The position numbers were made by a program, and so were the translations under genes. Shown piece by piece: positions 54,545-62,439 of a stretch of 64,000 nucleotides of DNA. This DNA comes from Opitutales bacterium (GTDB lineage Bacteria; Verrucomicrobiota; Verrucomicrobiia; Opitutales; UBA2995): contig JAJDZZ010000019.1 in assembly GCA_022824405.1 (NCBI GenBank), positions 79,467 to 143,466 of the forward strand, read 5' to 3'. A model generated the notes under the pieces. The model was not told where the DNA came from. It saw nothing but the letters and a program-made list of their open reading frames with translations, and ran no database searches. The first letter of the stretch is position 1. Each line of letters starts with the position of its first letter.

Positions 54545-54893
54545 TTTAATCGTGATCGAAAAAAGAAAAACCTCTCGCAAAGATCGCCAAGAACGCTAAG
54601 GGATCCGGCTTCGCCGGAACAAGGGTTAACGGAGGGGGGACATTCCTGTCCCCCTTCTTTGCGCTCTTGGCGAGCTTTGCGAGATCCTTCTCCACCACTC
54701 CCTTCTCCCCCAATTCCTAATTCCTAATTGGCGCGCCTCAGCGCGCCTCCCCCTCTGTGCCTTTGTGCCTTTGTGCCATCTCGCCTCGGCGAGATCCTAT
54801 CCTCCTTCTTCCTTCTTCCTTCTTCCTTTCTAACCTCTCTTTCCCTCATCATCCCTCTGTGTCCTCTGTGGTTTATTCCTTTCCCTTCCTCGG
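54545..54893. repeat. Complete mosaic repeat tract upstream of mutS
   Basis: This 350-base gap carries most module types in one run. The order is TAATCGTGATCGAAAAAAG (54547-54565), CCTCTCGCAAAGATCGCC (54571-54588), TCCGGCTTCGCCGGA (54605-54619), TTAACGGAGGG and GGGGACATTCCTGTCCCC (about 54626-54653), and TTTGCG/TTGGCGAG units (54658-54684). ATTCCTA heptads with GGCGCGCCTCAGCGCGCC (54714-54748), TGTGCC units plus ATCTCGCCTCGGCGAGAT (54756-54795), TTCTTCC units (54804-54828) and TGTGTCCTCTGTGGTTTA (54858-54875) follow. Confidence 0.88.
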
Positions 54894-55874
54894 TCACCGG
54901 CTCCAAATGCGCAAACAGGATAGCAAATAATCCTCCAGGGCCGTTTCGGTTTTCAGGTTCACCTCCAGCAGGCCCGCCACTGTCTCCAGTTGTCGGATGC
55001 TTTCGGTAAATTTCAAGGTGACGGCCCCGCCCTTCTCATCGGTCAGGTAAGGGGCCGCGGCTGACCGGGTCTGGTTTTCCATTTCCTTGAAGAGCCGGTG
55101 GCGGATCCCCTTGGCCGATCCTGCCCGCATGGCCTCCCGCTCATCATCCTTCAAATCCTGGGGAAGCTTCGTCTTTTCCTTCTCCCAGGATTCCGCCACC
55201 AGATTGCTCAGGATCCCGTTGAAACGGGCCACCAGTCCGTATGCGGCCATGAAACTGCCCGCGATCCGTTCCTTGCCCCGTATCCCCTGCAAGAGACCCA
55301 GCAGAAAATCGGAATAGTCGGTCAGCCATTTTTGCCAGGATTCGTCTTCGGTCGACCGAAAGGAAGAGGGAATGCGGAAATTGAAGCACCGGCTGCGGAT
55401 GGTTTCGAGCAGCACGTAGGGCCGGGTCGAAAACAGGATGATGGTGGTATCGAGGGGAGGCTCCTCCAGGGTTTTGAGAAATATGTTGGCCGAAGATGAC
55501 TGGGACGATGCGCACAGCCGGTCGGCCTCGTAGACGACGGCAACCTTGCGGTGGGACAGAAGGGGTGACTGCTGAATCTGCCGGATCAGCTCGCGGGTAT
55601 CCTCCGCCCTGATGGCGCGCGCTTTTTTGGAAGGGCGCAGGGTAAAGAAATCGGGGTGGCTTTTCACCTTGCCGAATCGGTCCTCCTTCTCCTTGTCAGG
55701 GGATGCATCCAACAATACCGCGGCCAAACTGTGGGCCACTTCCTCCAGCAACTCCTCGTTCTCGCCTTGCAGCAGCACCGCGTGGGCCAGACGGCCTTTT
55801 TGCAGAGACCGATCCAGCACCGCAACCGCCTGGGAGGACCTCAGGGGCTCACCTAAAATACGTTTTAACTCCAT
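54894..55874 (-). CDS. holB: DNA polymerase III delta' subunit-like clamp-loader protein
   Basis: The 326-residue protein resembles HolB, a subunit of the clamp loader. Features are the N-terminal LKRILGEPLRSSQAVAVLDR, LAHAVLLQGENEELLEEVAH near 29 (a degenerate P-loop, as usual for delta'), and SHRKVAVVYEADRLCASSQS near 107. SANIFLKTLEEPP near 128 with the sensor region, and SRCFNFRIPSS follow. Zinc-binding cysteines are absent. Its start overlaps the tmk stop by 26 bases, the common tmk-holB pairing, which supports the call. Confidence 0.87.
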   Translation of the reverse strand: MELKRILGEPLRSSQAVAVLDRSLQKGRLAHAVLLQGENEELLEEVAHSLAAVLLDASPDKEKEDRFGKVKSHPDFFTLRPSKKARAIRAEDTRELIRQIQQSPLLSHRKVAVVYEADRLCASSQSSSANIFLKTLEEPPLDTTIILFSTRPYVLLETIRSRCFNFRIPSSFRSTEDESWQKWLTDYSDFLLGLLQGIRGKERIAGSFMAAYGLVARFNGILSNLVAESWEKEKTKLPQDLKDDEREAMRAGSAKGIRHRLFKEMENQTRSAAAPYLTDEKGGAVTLKFTESIRQLETVAGLLEVNLKTETALEDYLLSCLRIWSR

Positions 55875-56520
55875 CCCATATGGCCTCCTCCACCGCCTCG
55901 GGGGATTGGGCGCCGTCCACTACCAGGAAGCGTCCGGGTTCGGATTTTGCCAATTCCAGGTATCCGTTTCGCACCGCTCGATAAAATTCCATTTTCTCCT
56001 GTTCCATCCGGTCGGGCGGCTCCGTCTGCCTCGATTGAATCCGTTCAAAGCCGATTTCGGGATCCAGATCGAGCAATACCGTCAGGTCGGGAAGAAGACC
56101 GTCGATGGCAAATCGATTGATGGCCTCTACCTCGCTTCGACCGATGGCCCGGGCCACCCCCTGGTAGACGGTGGTTGAATCCAGGTACCGGTCGCCGATG
56201 ACCACCTGGCCGCGCCTCAGGCTGGGTCTTATCAATTCCTCCACGTGTTGGGCCCGGCTCGCCGCAAATAGGAGAACCTCGGTTCTCGGGACCATGGCCC
56301 GCCCGCACTCGGCGTGTTTGAGCAGGTGACGAATCTTTTCTCCCAAGGCCGTGCCTCCGGGTTCGCGGCTCAAAACGACCGTCTCCCCCCGGGCCTTCAA
56401 TTTGGCGGCCAGCCGTTCGATCTGGGTGGTCTTGCCCGCCCCTTCCGAACCTTCGAAGGTGATGAACACACCCTTCCCCGAATGGCGCTTGGTTAAGCGA
56501 CTTTTGGAACGTTCAAACAT
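55849..56520 (-). CDS. tmk: Thymidylate kinase
   Basis: Tmk phosphorylates dTMP to dTDP for DNA synthesis. The 223 residues carry the P-loop FITFEGSEGAGKTTQIERLA (18-37), SREPGGTALGEKIRHLL near 54 and VVIGDRYLDSTTVYQGVARA near 110. LLDLDPEIGFERIQSR near 143 precedes the lid region. Its 3' end overlaps holB by 26 bases, so the two are coexpressed. The first 15 residues are basic and outside the family core, so a start at a later codon is possible. Confidence 0.94.
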   Translation of the reverse strand: MFERSKSRLTKRHSGKGVFITFEGSEGAGKTTQIERLAAKLKARGETVVLSREPGGTALGEKIRHLLKHAECGRAMVPRTEVLLFAASRAQHVEELIRPSLRRGQVVIGDRYLDSTTVYQGVARAIGRSEVEAINRFAIDGLLPDLTVLLDLDPEIGFERIQSRQTEPPDRMEQEKMEFYRAVRNGYLELAKSEPGRFLVVDGAQSPEAVEEAIWDGVKTYFR

Positions 56521-56533
56521 TTCGGAAAAGGTC

Positions 56534-56600
56534 CGTCGGGGTCATGCCTTGTAATCTTGACGAAGCTTGCGAAGTCAACCGATTCCAGGCCTGACCCCTT
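56534..56600. repeat. GGGGTCA-bracketed palindromic repeat, copy 2
   Basis: This is the second copy of the 67-base element at 42235-42301, with three base differences. The outer arms GGGGTCATGCCTTG and CCAGGCCTGACCCC and the inner TTGAC/GTCAA stem are kept. It lies between the tmk start and the end of the PfkB-like gene, both leftward, the same kind of site as copy 1. Confidence 0.88.
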
Positions 56601-56614
56601 TTAAGCCCCACGGG

Positions 56615-57733
56615 TTAAACATCCTTCCAGTTCTGGATGAAGGACTGGGCCTCGGTCATGCTGGGACTCCTCCCCGTTACCCCGTGGAAACCCCTCACCG
56701 CCATCCCCGTGGCCAAACAGGCGGAGAGAGGAAAATCCAATAATTGGGCCAGGCAGAACCCCGCCTGAAAATGTTCTTCCGAGCCCCCCGCCGCGGGTTC
56801 ATTTTTCGTCAACGGTCCTACTGCCCAGGCCGTCTCCAGCTTGGTGGCGCAGGCGGCCGAATCCCCGCTGTCTACCGCCGCCGTGCCGATGCTCAAATGG
56901 TCCCGGATGTAGGACGCCATGGATTTCAGCCCATCCGCGTCCTCCCCCATTTTGGATTGACCCAAAAGCCGGGAAACCCTTCCCGCTTCCTTCAAATTCA
57001 AACCCAGGGTGACCGCGCCCCAGTTTTGAAAACGGGAAATGGTCGAGAGAATCGATCTAACCTCTCCGTCCGAGCGTTTTTTCGTATCGGAGAGATCGAA
57101 GAAATAATGCTTTTGGTCCCTCGGGGGCAGATTGGGTATGACGTAGTCGAGAAGATCCGTCAGGAGGGTGGTCAGGTTGGGGATCATGGCCCAGTTTACC
57201 ACGCTTATCAGGTCCTGGCGGGAGAGCAGATCGTAAAATTCCCCTTCCGTCATCCGGCTCAATAAATCCCTGTAGGAGATGCCGTCGAGGGAAGCCAACT
57301 CCCCCAGCCTGATGGTTCCGTCGGCAAATTCGAGGACGTGAATGATGGCGGGATCGGCCAGGGAGATGGCCTCTGTGTCTTGGGCAAATCTTTCGAAAAC
57401 GGGATGAACCGATGCATCCCCCAGGGCGCCGATATAACGCAGGTTGAGGCCGGCCTTGCCCAGGGCCCCTGCCATGATCGGCCCTTTGCCCCCCGCTTTC
57501 TCTTCCCGGGGGAAAACTTCCAAATCCGCCCCGCTACCGGCCGCGTCCAGAATTGTGCTTCCAAAGGACTCAATCGTTTCCACCCGGGCAAAGGCGTCTC
57601 CCTGCCCCAGGCGTTTATCCACTACCGAGGTGACCCGTTCGACCAAACCGTCGAACCCCACCAGTGCGTGTTTCTGTGTTATTTCCGATCCGCGCTTGCC
57701 GAGGAGGTCCAGGGCCTGGGTTTTGGGGTCCAT
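56615..57733 (-). CDS. Degenerate PfkB-family sugar kinase-like protein
   Basis: The 372-residue protein has a PfkB-like fold. AGGKGPIMAGALGKAGLNLR near 80 corresponds to signature 1, and the C-terminal region AAGGSEEHFQAGFCLAQLL corresponds to signature 2 (GAGDAFxAGF). The catalytic Asp of GAGD is replaced by Glu (residue 320, codon 56774-56776), and the anion-hole Gly by Glu. It may therefore be inactive or use altered chemistry. A long insert around 140-260 separates the two regions. Substrate unknown. No kinase or sugar pathway partner is adjacent. Confidence 0.72.
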   Translation of the reverse strand: MDPKTQALDLLGKRGSEITQKHALVGFDGLVERVTSVVDKRLGQGDAFARVETIESFGSTILDAAGSGADLEVFPREEKAGGKGPIMAGALGKAGLNLRYIGALGDASVHPVFERFAQDTEAISLADPAIIHVLEFADGTIRLGELASLDGISYRDLLSRMTEGEFYDLLSRQDLISVVNWAMIPNLTTLLTDLLDYVIPNLPPRDQKHYFFDLSDTKKRSDGEVRSILSTISRFQNWGAVTLGLNLKEAGRVSRLLGQSKMGEDADGLKSMASYIRDHLSIGTAAVDSGDSAACATKLETAWAVGPLTKNEPAAGGSEEHFQAGFCLAQLLDFPLSACLATGMAVRGFHGVTGRSPSMTEAQSFIQNWKDV

Positions 57734-57903
57734 AAATTCGATGATTGGGGCTTGGGTTCTGGTTTAAAAGTGAAAGGAGATGCTTCGGCGGAATCAACCT
57801 GTAAACAAAATTCTAGGGTTGGAATTCATTTTATCTTTGAAGATGGGTCGGAAACCTCCATAAACGGGGAACTGATATCCCTTTTAGATTCCTGCCTCCA
57901 AAT

Positions 57904-58608
57904 ATGATTCCCGCCCTGGCCCAATCTCAAATTACCGGTCTGCTTTCCTACTTCTTCCTCTCCAATACGGCCGGTCAGCTCATTATTTTGGCCTTGGGCG
58001 TGTTCAGCGCTATCGCCTGGACGGTCATGTTCAGCAAATTCATGGAATTGAACAACCTCCAGAGTTTGAACCTGGAGTTTGAAACGGACCTCAACAATGC
58101 CCCTTCCTTGCTCAATCTGGCCCGGCAGGTGGATTTCAGCGATTCTGTTCCCTACGCCGCCCTGGTCGGGGATGCCACTCAGGCCTATTTCCGCGCCGTG
58201 GATCTCGATTCCGCCAATCTGGATCGGGGAAATGCCGTCAGTTATTCCGATAATGCCCTGCGCCGGGCCGTGGCTCGGCAAAGCATCTTTTACGAAAAGA
58301 AAATGGTCCTTCTCGCTTCTATCGTCACCGGAGCCCCTTTTATGGGTCTCCTGGGAACGGTGTGGGGGGTGATGGACGCATTTGGAGCCATCGCCCTGGA
58401 GAGCAGCGCCAGCTTGCAAAAACTGGCCCCGGGGGTTTCGGGAGCTTTGTTGACCACCGTGGCCGGGTTGCTGGTGGCGATTCCCTCCGTTTTCGGGTAC
58501 AATTTTCTCCTGGCTGTGACCAAAAAACGGGTCATCGACCTGGAAAATTTCGCCAGCTCCGTGGCCGATCGCATCGAATTGGAGGACACTTTGTCGAGGG
58601 ATACCTGA
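57904..58608 (+). CDS. MotA/TolQ/ExbB proton channel family protein
   Basis: The 234-residue membrane protein is the channel subunit of a Ton or Tol energy system. It has three membrane segments (about 12-38, 135-160 and 175-200). The family region is LASIVTGAPFMGLLGTVWGV near 138, followed by LAPGVSGALLTTVAGLLVAI with conserved Thr residues that line the proton path. The stop is followed at once by the ExbD/TolR gene. Tol and Ton versions cannot be told apart; the partner with a TonB-like C-terminus suggests either role. Confidence 0.92.
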   Translation: MIPALAQSQITGLLSYFFLSNTAGQLIILALGVFSAIAWTVMFSKFMELNNLQSLNLEFETDLNNAPSLLNLARQVDFSDSVPYAALVGDATQAYFRAVDLDSANLDRGNAVSYSDNALRRAVARQSIFYEKKMVLLASIVTGAPFMGLLGTVWGVMDAFGAIALESSASLQKLAPGVSGALLTTVAGLLVAIPSVFGYNFLLAVTKKRVIDLENFASSVADRIELEDTLSRDT

Positions 58609-59025
58609 ATGGCCCGGACCTTTCATCGAGGAGAGCGGTTGACCGCGGTGTCGCAAATCAATGTGACTCCCATGATCGACATGGCCTTTGCCCTGCTCAT
58701 CATTTTCATGATAACGACCCCGTTGCTGGAGCAAACCATACCCTTGGATTTGCCCTCCGAGAACGCATCCTCCGACCCCGTCCTGCGGGAAACCGCCTTT
58801 CAGACCCTTTCTATCACCCAGGAGGGTGTCTACTACTGGAGCCAGGAGGAGGTTACCTTCGAGGAATTGACCAACCGCGTTGAGATCCTTGCCCAACACC
58901 ACGATCCCCCCGTAATTCACCTGCGGGGTGACTTCAGGCTGCAATACCAGAAGGTTATCGAGGTAATGGATTTGTTGAAACAGAACGAACTGACCCGGAT
59001 CAGTTTGGATACACGCGTCAAGTGA
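58609..59025 (+). CDS. ExbD/TolR-family protein
   Basis: The 138-residue protein has the family N-terminus INVTPMIDMAFALLIIFMI (residues 19-37), in which the Asp of the single membrane helix carries protons together with the ExbB/TolQ channel. The rest is a periplasmic domain (TLSITQEGVYYW near 63, VIHLRGDFRLQYQKVIEVMD near 103). It begins directly after the channel gene stop and 12 bases precede the TonB-like gene, so the three are one operon. Confidence 0.92.
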   Translation: MARTFHRGERLTAVSQINVTPMIDMAFALLIIFMITTPLLEQTIPLDLPSENASSDPVLRETAFQTLSITQEGVYYWSQEEVTFEELTNRVEILAQHHDPPVIHLRGDFRLQYQKVIEVMDLLKQNELTRISLDTRVK

Positions 59026-59037
59026 ACCGCCGGTAAC

Positions 59038-59970
59038 ATGAAATTCGACCCCATCACCAAGAGAGCGCTTATATATTCCAGCGTTCTCCACTTGGCGGGC
59101 CTGCTTTTTTTGATTCTGGCAGCTCTTTTCTCCACCCTGTGGGCCCAGGAAGAGGAACCCTACATTTTCGAAATGGTGGAACTTCCCGACCCCGATCGTA
59201 TCCTCGTCCCCGAACCTTCGTTACCCGAACCTGAACCGGTGCCCGAACCCGAGCCCGAGTTGCCCGAACCCGAGCCGGAACCTGAGCCGGTGCCGGAACC
59301 TGAACCCGAACCGGTGCCGGAACCCGAACCGGAACCGGAGCCGGTGCCGGAACCCGTGGAAGAACCGCCTCCTCCTCCTCCGCCTCCCCCAAAACCGGTG
59401 GAAAAACCTCCACCCCCCAAACCGGTGGTAAAACCCCCACCCCCCAAACCGGTGGAGAAGCCCCCGCCTCCCAAACCGGTGGAGAAGCCTCCGCCCCCTC
59501 CGGAAAAACCAAAGCCAAAAATTATCAGTTACGACGATTTCGTCAAAAGGGTGGGTGCTCCGGAAACGCCCAAAACCATCCCCGCCAAACCTAAGAAAGC
59601 GCCTAAAATCGATACCTCCAGGATTGAACGCAACCTCCGCCAATCCATCATGAGCGTTCCGGAACTTTCCGTTTCCACGCCTTCCTCCTCCGCCCAAACC
59701 GACGAAATGTTGGCTTGGCGCAGGTTGTTGGCCGCCCGTCTCGATCAGGAATGGAAGAAGACAAATACCTCGGGCACGGTCGGGCGTAGCGCCCGCGTCC
59801 AATTTCATGTTTCAGCCGGCGGCGCCATTTCCAATGTCCGGGTGATTTCCAGTTCCGGTTTTGCCGACCTCGATAAAAATGCCATTCTCACCGTGCGCAG
59901 CCTCGGTATCTTCCAACCGCCTCCGAACCGACAGGGAGTCACCATCACGGTCACTTTTAAAGTGGAGTAG
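59038..59970 (+). CDS. TonB/TolA-like energy transducer with long Pro-Glu/Pro-Lys linker
   Basis: The 310-residue protein has one N-terminal membrane segment (about 10-35, [20 protein letters not shown]). A periplasmic linker of about 100 residues follows, with [12 protein letters not shown] then [14 protein letters not shown] repeats, and a C-terminal domain (about 225-310) with the TonB_C pattern [20 protein letters not shown] and ITVTFKVE. It would carry energy from the ExbB/ExbD-like pair to outer-membrane receptors, or act like TolA. The linker DNA (about 59215-59520) is itself a tandem repeat and may vary in length between strains. Confidence 0.88.
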   Translation: MKFDPITKRALIYSSVLHLAGLLFLILAALFSTLWAQEEEPYIFEMVELPDPDRILVPEPSLPEPEPVPEPEPELPEPEPEPEPVPEPEPEPVPEPEPEPEPVPEPVEEPPPPPPPPPKPVEKPPPPKPVVKPPPPKPVEKPPPPKPVEKPPPPPEKPKPKIISYDDFVKRVGAPETPKTIPAKPKKAPKIDTSRIERNLRQSIMSVPELSVSTPSSSAQTDEMLAWRRLLAARLDQEWKKTNTSGTVGRSARVQFHVSAGGAISNVRVISSSGFADLDKNAILTVRSLGIFQPPPNRQGVTITVTFKVE

Positions 59971-60001
59971 CCTTGTCAAATTCCGGTTGACCCTTCCCAA
60001 T

Positions 60002-60029
60002 TTGTCCCTTTCCTTCCTCACCTTAATCC
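60002..60029 (+). promoter_or_regulatory. Promoter candidate for the tRNA-Ala gene
   Basis: TTGTCC (60002-60007) and TAATCC (60024-60029) are separated by 16 bases, and the tRNA begins 5 bases after the second box. Spacing is right for a sigma-70 type promoter, though both boxes are imperfect. Confidence 0.35.
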
Positions 60030-60034
60030 TGTCA

Positions 60035-60110
<76 letters not shown>

Positions 60111-60114
60111 AAAA

Positions 60115-60487
60115 AGCGCGCCCCGGCGCGCCTACCGCCTCTCGCAAAGATCGCCAAGAACGCAAAGCTATCCGGCTCCGCCGGAACAGAAGTTAATCAT
60201 GATCGTGATCTTGATCGAAAAAAGGAGGAGATCAAATTCCCAACCATCTATAGATAACCTTTTACAAAACTGTAGGAGCGGCTTTACGCCGCGATCCCAG
60301 GAAACTCGCGCTCTTCCTAAGAATCACTCCACCTCACCCGCCAACTCCCAAATCGAAACATTCCTAATTCCTCATTCCTAATTCTTAATTGGCGCGCCCC
60401 CGCGCGCCTCTCCCCCTCCTTCTCCCCCAATTCCTCAGTCCTCATTCTACATTCCTCCTTGGCGCGCTCCCGCGCGCCTCTCCCCCC
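60115..60487. repeat. Mosaic repeat tract between tRNA-Ala and acylphosphatase
   Basis: GCGCGCCCCGGCGCGC (60116-60131) is followed by a CCTCTCGCAAAGATCGCC array (60136-60153), a TCCGGCTCCGCCGGA hairpin (60170-60184), TAATCATGATCGTGATCT (60194-60211) and GTAGGAGCGGCTTTACGCCG (60272-60291). Two runs of ATTCCTC-type heptads, each ending in a GGCGCGC palindrome, follow (60361-60407 and 60429-60480). No gene is seen. Confidence 0.85.
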
Positions 60488-60490
60488 CCA

Positions 60491-60769
60491 ATGACCGATA
60501 AGGTTTTCCACGGAACGGTATTTTTCAGCGGCCACGTTCAAGGGGTGGGGTTTCGTTACACCACCTACCAACTGGCCAAGGGGTATGAAGTGACGGGATT
60601 TGTCAAAAATTTGCCCGATGGACGGGTTCACCTGGAGGTGGAAGGCCAACGCACGGAATGCATGGCCTTTATCCGGGCCCTCAGCGAGGAAATGGCCGGT
60701 TTTATCCGGAATGAGGAGCGGAAAGATGGTTTCCGGGAGCCTTCCTACCGGCAGTTCGTCATCGCCTGA
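60491..60769 (+). CDS. acyP: Acylphosphatase
   Basis: The 92-residue protein hydrolyses acyl phosphates. The signature [20 protein letters not shown] (residues 11-30) has the phosphate loop and catalytic Arg, and [17 protein letters not shown] (37-53) has the catalytic Asn. The ATG at 60491 matches the family start; upstream in-frame sequence is repeat DNA. It precedes an ABC ATPase gene by 8 bases, so it may be cotranscribed, though a functional link is not obvious. Confidence 0.94.
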   Translation: MTDKVFHGTVFFSGHVQGVGFRYTTYQLAKGYEVTGFVKNLPDGRVHLEVEGQRTECMAFIRALSEEMAGFIRNEERKDGFREPSYRQFVIA

Positions 60770-60777
60770 ATCGGCCC

Positions 60778-61521
60778 ATGAAAGTGGCCATTTCCACTTC
60801 CCGCTTGGGAAAGACGTTTTACCATGGTTGGGGTAATTCCGCCTCTTTTTCCCTGGATGGGATCAGTCTGGAAATTCCCGCCGGTGAGACCACCGGGATA
60901 TTCGGGGGGAACGGGTCGGGAAAAACCACCCTGGTAAAGCTCATTTGCGGCTTGATCCGGCCCACCGCAGGCTCGGTCCTGATTTTCGGAAAAGCTCCGG
61001 CCCAGGCCGTTGCCAGGGACGCCATCGGTTTCCTGCCCGAAAAGCCCGATTTTCCCCCTTATTTGACGGTGGAAAAGACGCTGCGTTTCCTCGGCCAGAT
61101 GAGCGGCCTCAGGGCTTCCCGCTTGAATGACAGGGTCGGTTATTGCATGGAGGCGGTGGATTTGGGGCAACAGTCGGGCAAGCGGGTGCAAACGCTTTCC
61201 AAGGGTTCCCTGCAGCGACTGGGGATTGCCCAAGCCCTGGTGCACGATCCGCAAATTCTGCTCCTGGACGAACCTACCGATGGCCTGGACCCCCTGGCCC
61301 GCCACCGGGTCAAGGGCGTATTACAGAACCTGAAAGCCGAGGGAAAAACCCTCCTCCTCTGTTCCCACTATTTGTCGGAGATGGAGGAATTCTGCGGCAA
61401 TGCCCTCATTTTGCATGAAGGGAAAACCGTCTATTGGGGAAAGCCGGCCTTTGAACCCGATCTGGAAAAATGGTTCCTGAGGAATTTGAAGAAGGGTGGG
61501 GAGGTGGAAACCCGTGACTGA
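60778..61521 (+). CDS. ABC-2-type transporter ATP-binding protein
   Basis: The 247-residue ATPase has Walker A FGGNGSGKTTLVKLICGL near 42, a Q-loop region with GFLPEKPDFPPYLTVEKTL near 82, signature LSKGSLQRLGIAQALVHDP near 140, Walker B LLLDEPTDGLDP and H-loop LLCSHYLSEME. The signature is LSKGS instead of LSGGQ, as often in CcmA/NosF-type exporters. It overlaps the permease gene start. The exporter substrate is unknown. Confidence 0.9.
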   Translation: MKVAISTSRLGKTFYHGWGNSASFSLDGISLEIPAGETTGIFGGNGSGKTTLVKLICGLIRPTAGSVLIFGKAPAQAVARDAIGFLPEKPDFPPYLTVEKTLRFLGQMSGLRASRLNDRVGYCMEAVDLGQQSGKRVQTLSKGSLQRLGIAQALVHDPQILLLDEPTDGLDPLARHRVKGVLQNLKAEGKTLLLCSHYLSEMEEFCGNALILHEGKTVYWGKPAFEPDLEKWFLRNLKKGGEVETRD

Positions 61522-62329
61522 CACCTTCCGCCGCATCTGGCTGGTGAGTCGGGATTCCCTTTCCTCCGCCCTGCACAACCGTTGGTTTTCCCTTTCCCTC
61601 GGCGCCCTCCTCCTCTTCGTCCTTTTCGGCCGCCTGCTCTCGGGTCAGTCCTATGGCAGTTCGGGCCCCAAACTGTTTTTCGATCTCGGACAAACCCTCA
61701 TCCGGGTATTTTCCGGAGTAGTTCTCATCCTCTTGTTGGCCCATCAATTTCACAGTTTTGTCGAGAAGCGAATATCCCACGTCTTCTTGGTGCGCCGCCT
61801 CAGCCGGATGGAATTCATCCTGGGAAAGGGGTTGGGGGTCTGGATAGCGGTGAGTTCGGTCGTCGTGGCGGCGGACGTCTTTCACTGGCTCCTTCTCCAC
61901 GGGCAAATTGCGGGGCTCCCGGAGGGTTTCGATACGGGAACAACCCTTCCGGGTGCGCTGGGCTGGTTGCAGTTGATGGTCCTCAAGCTGGTCGTCCTGA
62001 TGATAATAACGGGAATGGGTTTGTTCCTGGCCGGCCTGTCCGGTTCCTTTCTCTTTACCGCCTTGGCCGCTCTCCTGGTTTGGTCCGGGTCCCTGCTGGT
62101 AGGGGAAGCCCATTCCATGGTGGATGCGGCGGAAGGGTCGGGAGGATATGTTTTGGGCCTGATCCGGTTCCTTCTTCCACAATTCCAAACCTGGAATATG
62201 TCTTCCCTGATTTGGCATGAGGGCCTGGTTTCGGCAAAAGCCCTTTGGCCTGCCGGTATTGCCGGCCTGGGTTACACCGCCCTCTTCACCGGCCTTGCGG
62301 TATTCGTATTCCAAAGGAGAGACCTGTGA
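61514..62329 (+). CDS. ABC-2-type transporter permease
   Basis: The GTG at 61514 overlaps the ATPase stop and has GGAGG (61499-61503) 10 bases upstream, so I prefer it to the GTG at 61496. The 271-residue protein has about six membrane segments, as in the ABC-2 permease family: LHNRWFSLSLGALLLFVLFG, then FSGVVLILLLAHQFHSFVEK, LGVWIAVSSVVVAADVFHWL, and others to residue 265. VEKRISHVFLVRRLSRMEF near 75 is the kind of cytoplasmic loop seen in NosY/CcmB-like exporters. Function beyond export is unknown. Confidence 0.85.
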   Translation: MTDTFRRIWLVSRDSLSSALHNRWFSLSLGALLLFVLFGRLLSGQSYGSSGPKLFFDLGQTLIRVFSGVVLILLLAHQFHSFVEKRISHVFLVRRLSRMEFILGKGLGVWIAVSSVVVAADVFHWLLLHGQIAGLPEGFDTGTTLPGALGWLQLMVLKLVVLMIITGMGLFLAGLSGSFLFTALAALLVWSGSLLVGEAHSMVDAAEGSGGYVLGLIRFLLPQFQTWNMSSLIWHEGLVSAKALWPAGIAGLGYTALFTGLAVFVFQRRDL

Positions 62330-62335
62330 TGAAAT

Positions 62336-62427
62336 GGGGTCAAACGCAAAATGTTAATATCGTCCTCTGGTTTTACCTGAATGTTTCAACCGAACCAATC
62401 AGATGTTAACATTTTGCGTTTGACCCC
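62336..62427. repeat. Perfect 22-base inverted repeat bracketed by GGGGTCA/TGACCCC
   Basis: Arms at 62336-62357 (beginning GGGGTCAAACGC) and 62406-62427 (ending GCGTTTGACCCC) are exact reverse complements around a 48-base loop. It fills the gap between the permease and TPR-like genes. The arm ends match the GGGGTCA ends of the 67-base repeats at 42235 and 56534, but the interior differs. It could be a small REPIN/MITE, a transcript-end hairpin, or both; the T-rich run after it is imperfect. Confidence 0.85.
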
Positions 62428-62439
62428 TTTCCCCTTTTG

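Noticed and set aside
54545..54893. CRISPR array in repeat-rich spacers
   Set aside because: The units are 6-9 bases with no regular unique spacers of constant length, and no cas genes are present.
57615..57907. Small open frames before the TolQ-like gene
   Set aside because: They are short, lack motifs and overlap the start of the PfkB-like gene. The 57734-57903 spacer probably holds only promoters.
59160..59474. Minus-strand Gly-rich open frame opposite the TonB-like linker
   Set aside because: It is the antisense reading of the Pro-rich tandem repeat. The plus-strand gene has a membrane segment and a TonB_C domain, so the Gly-rich frame is a shadow.
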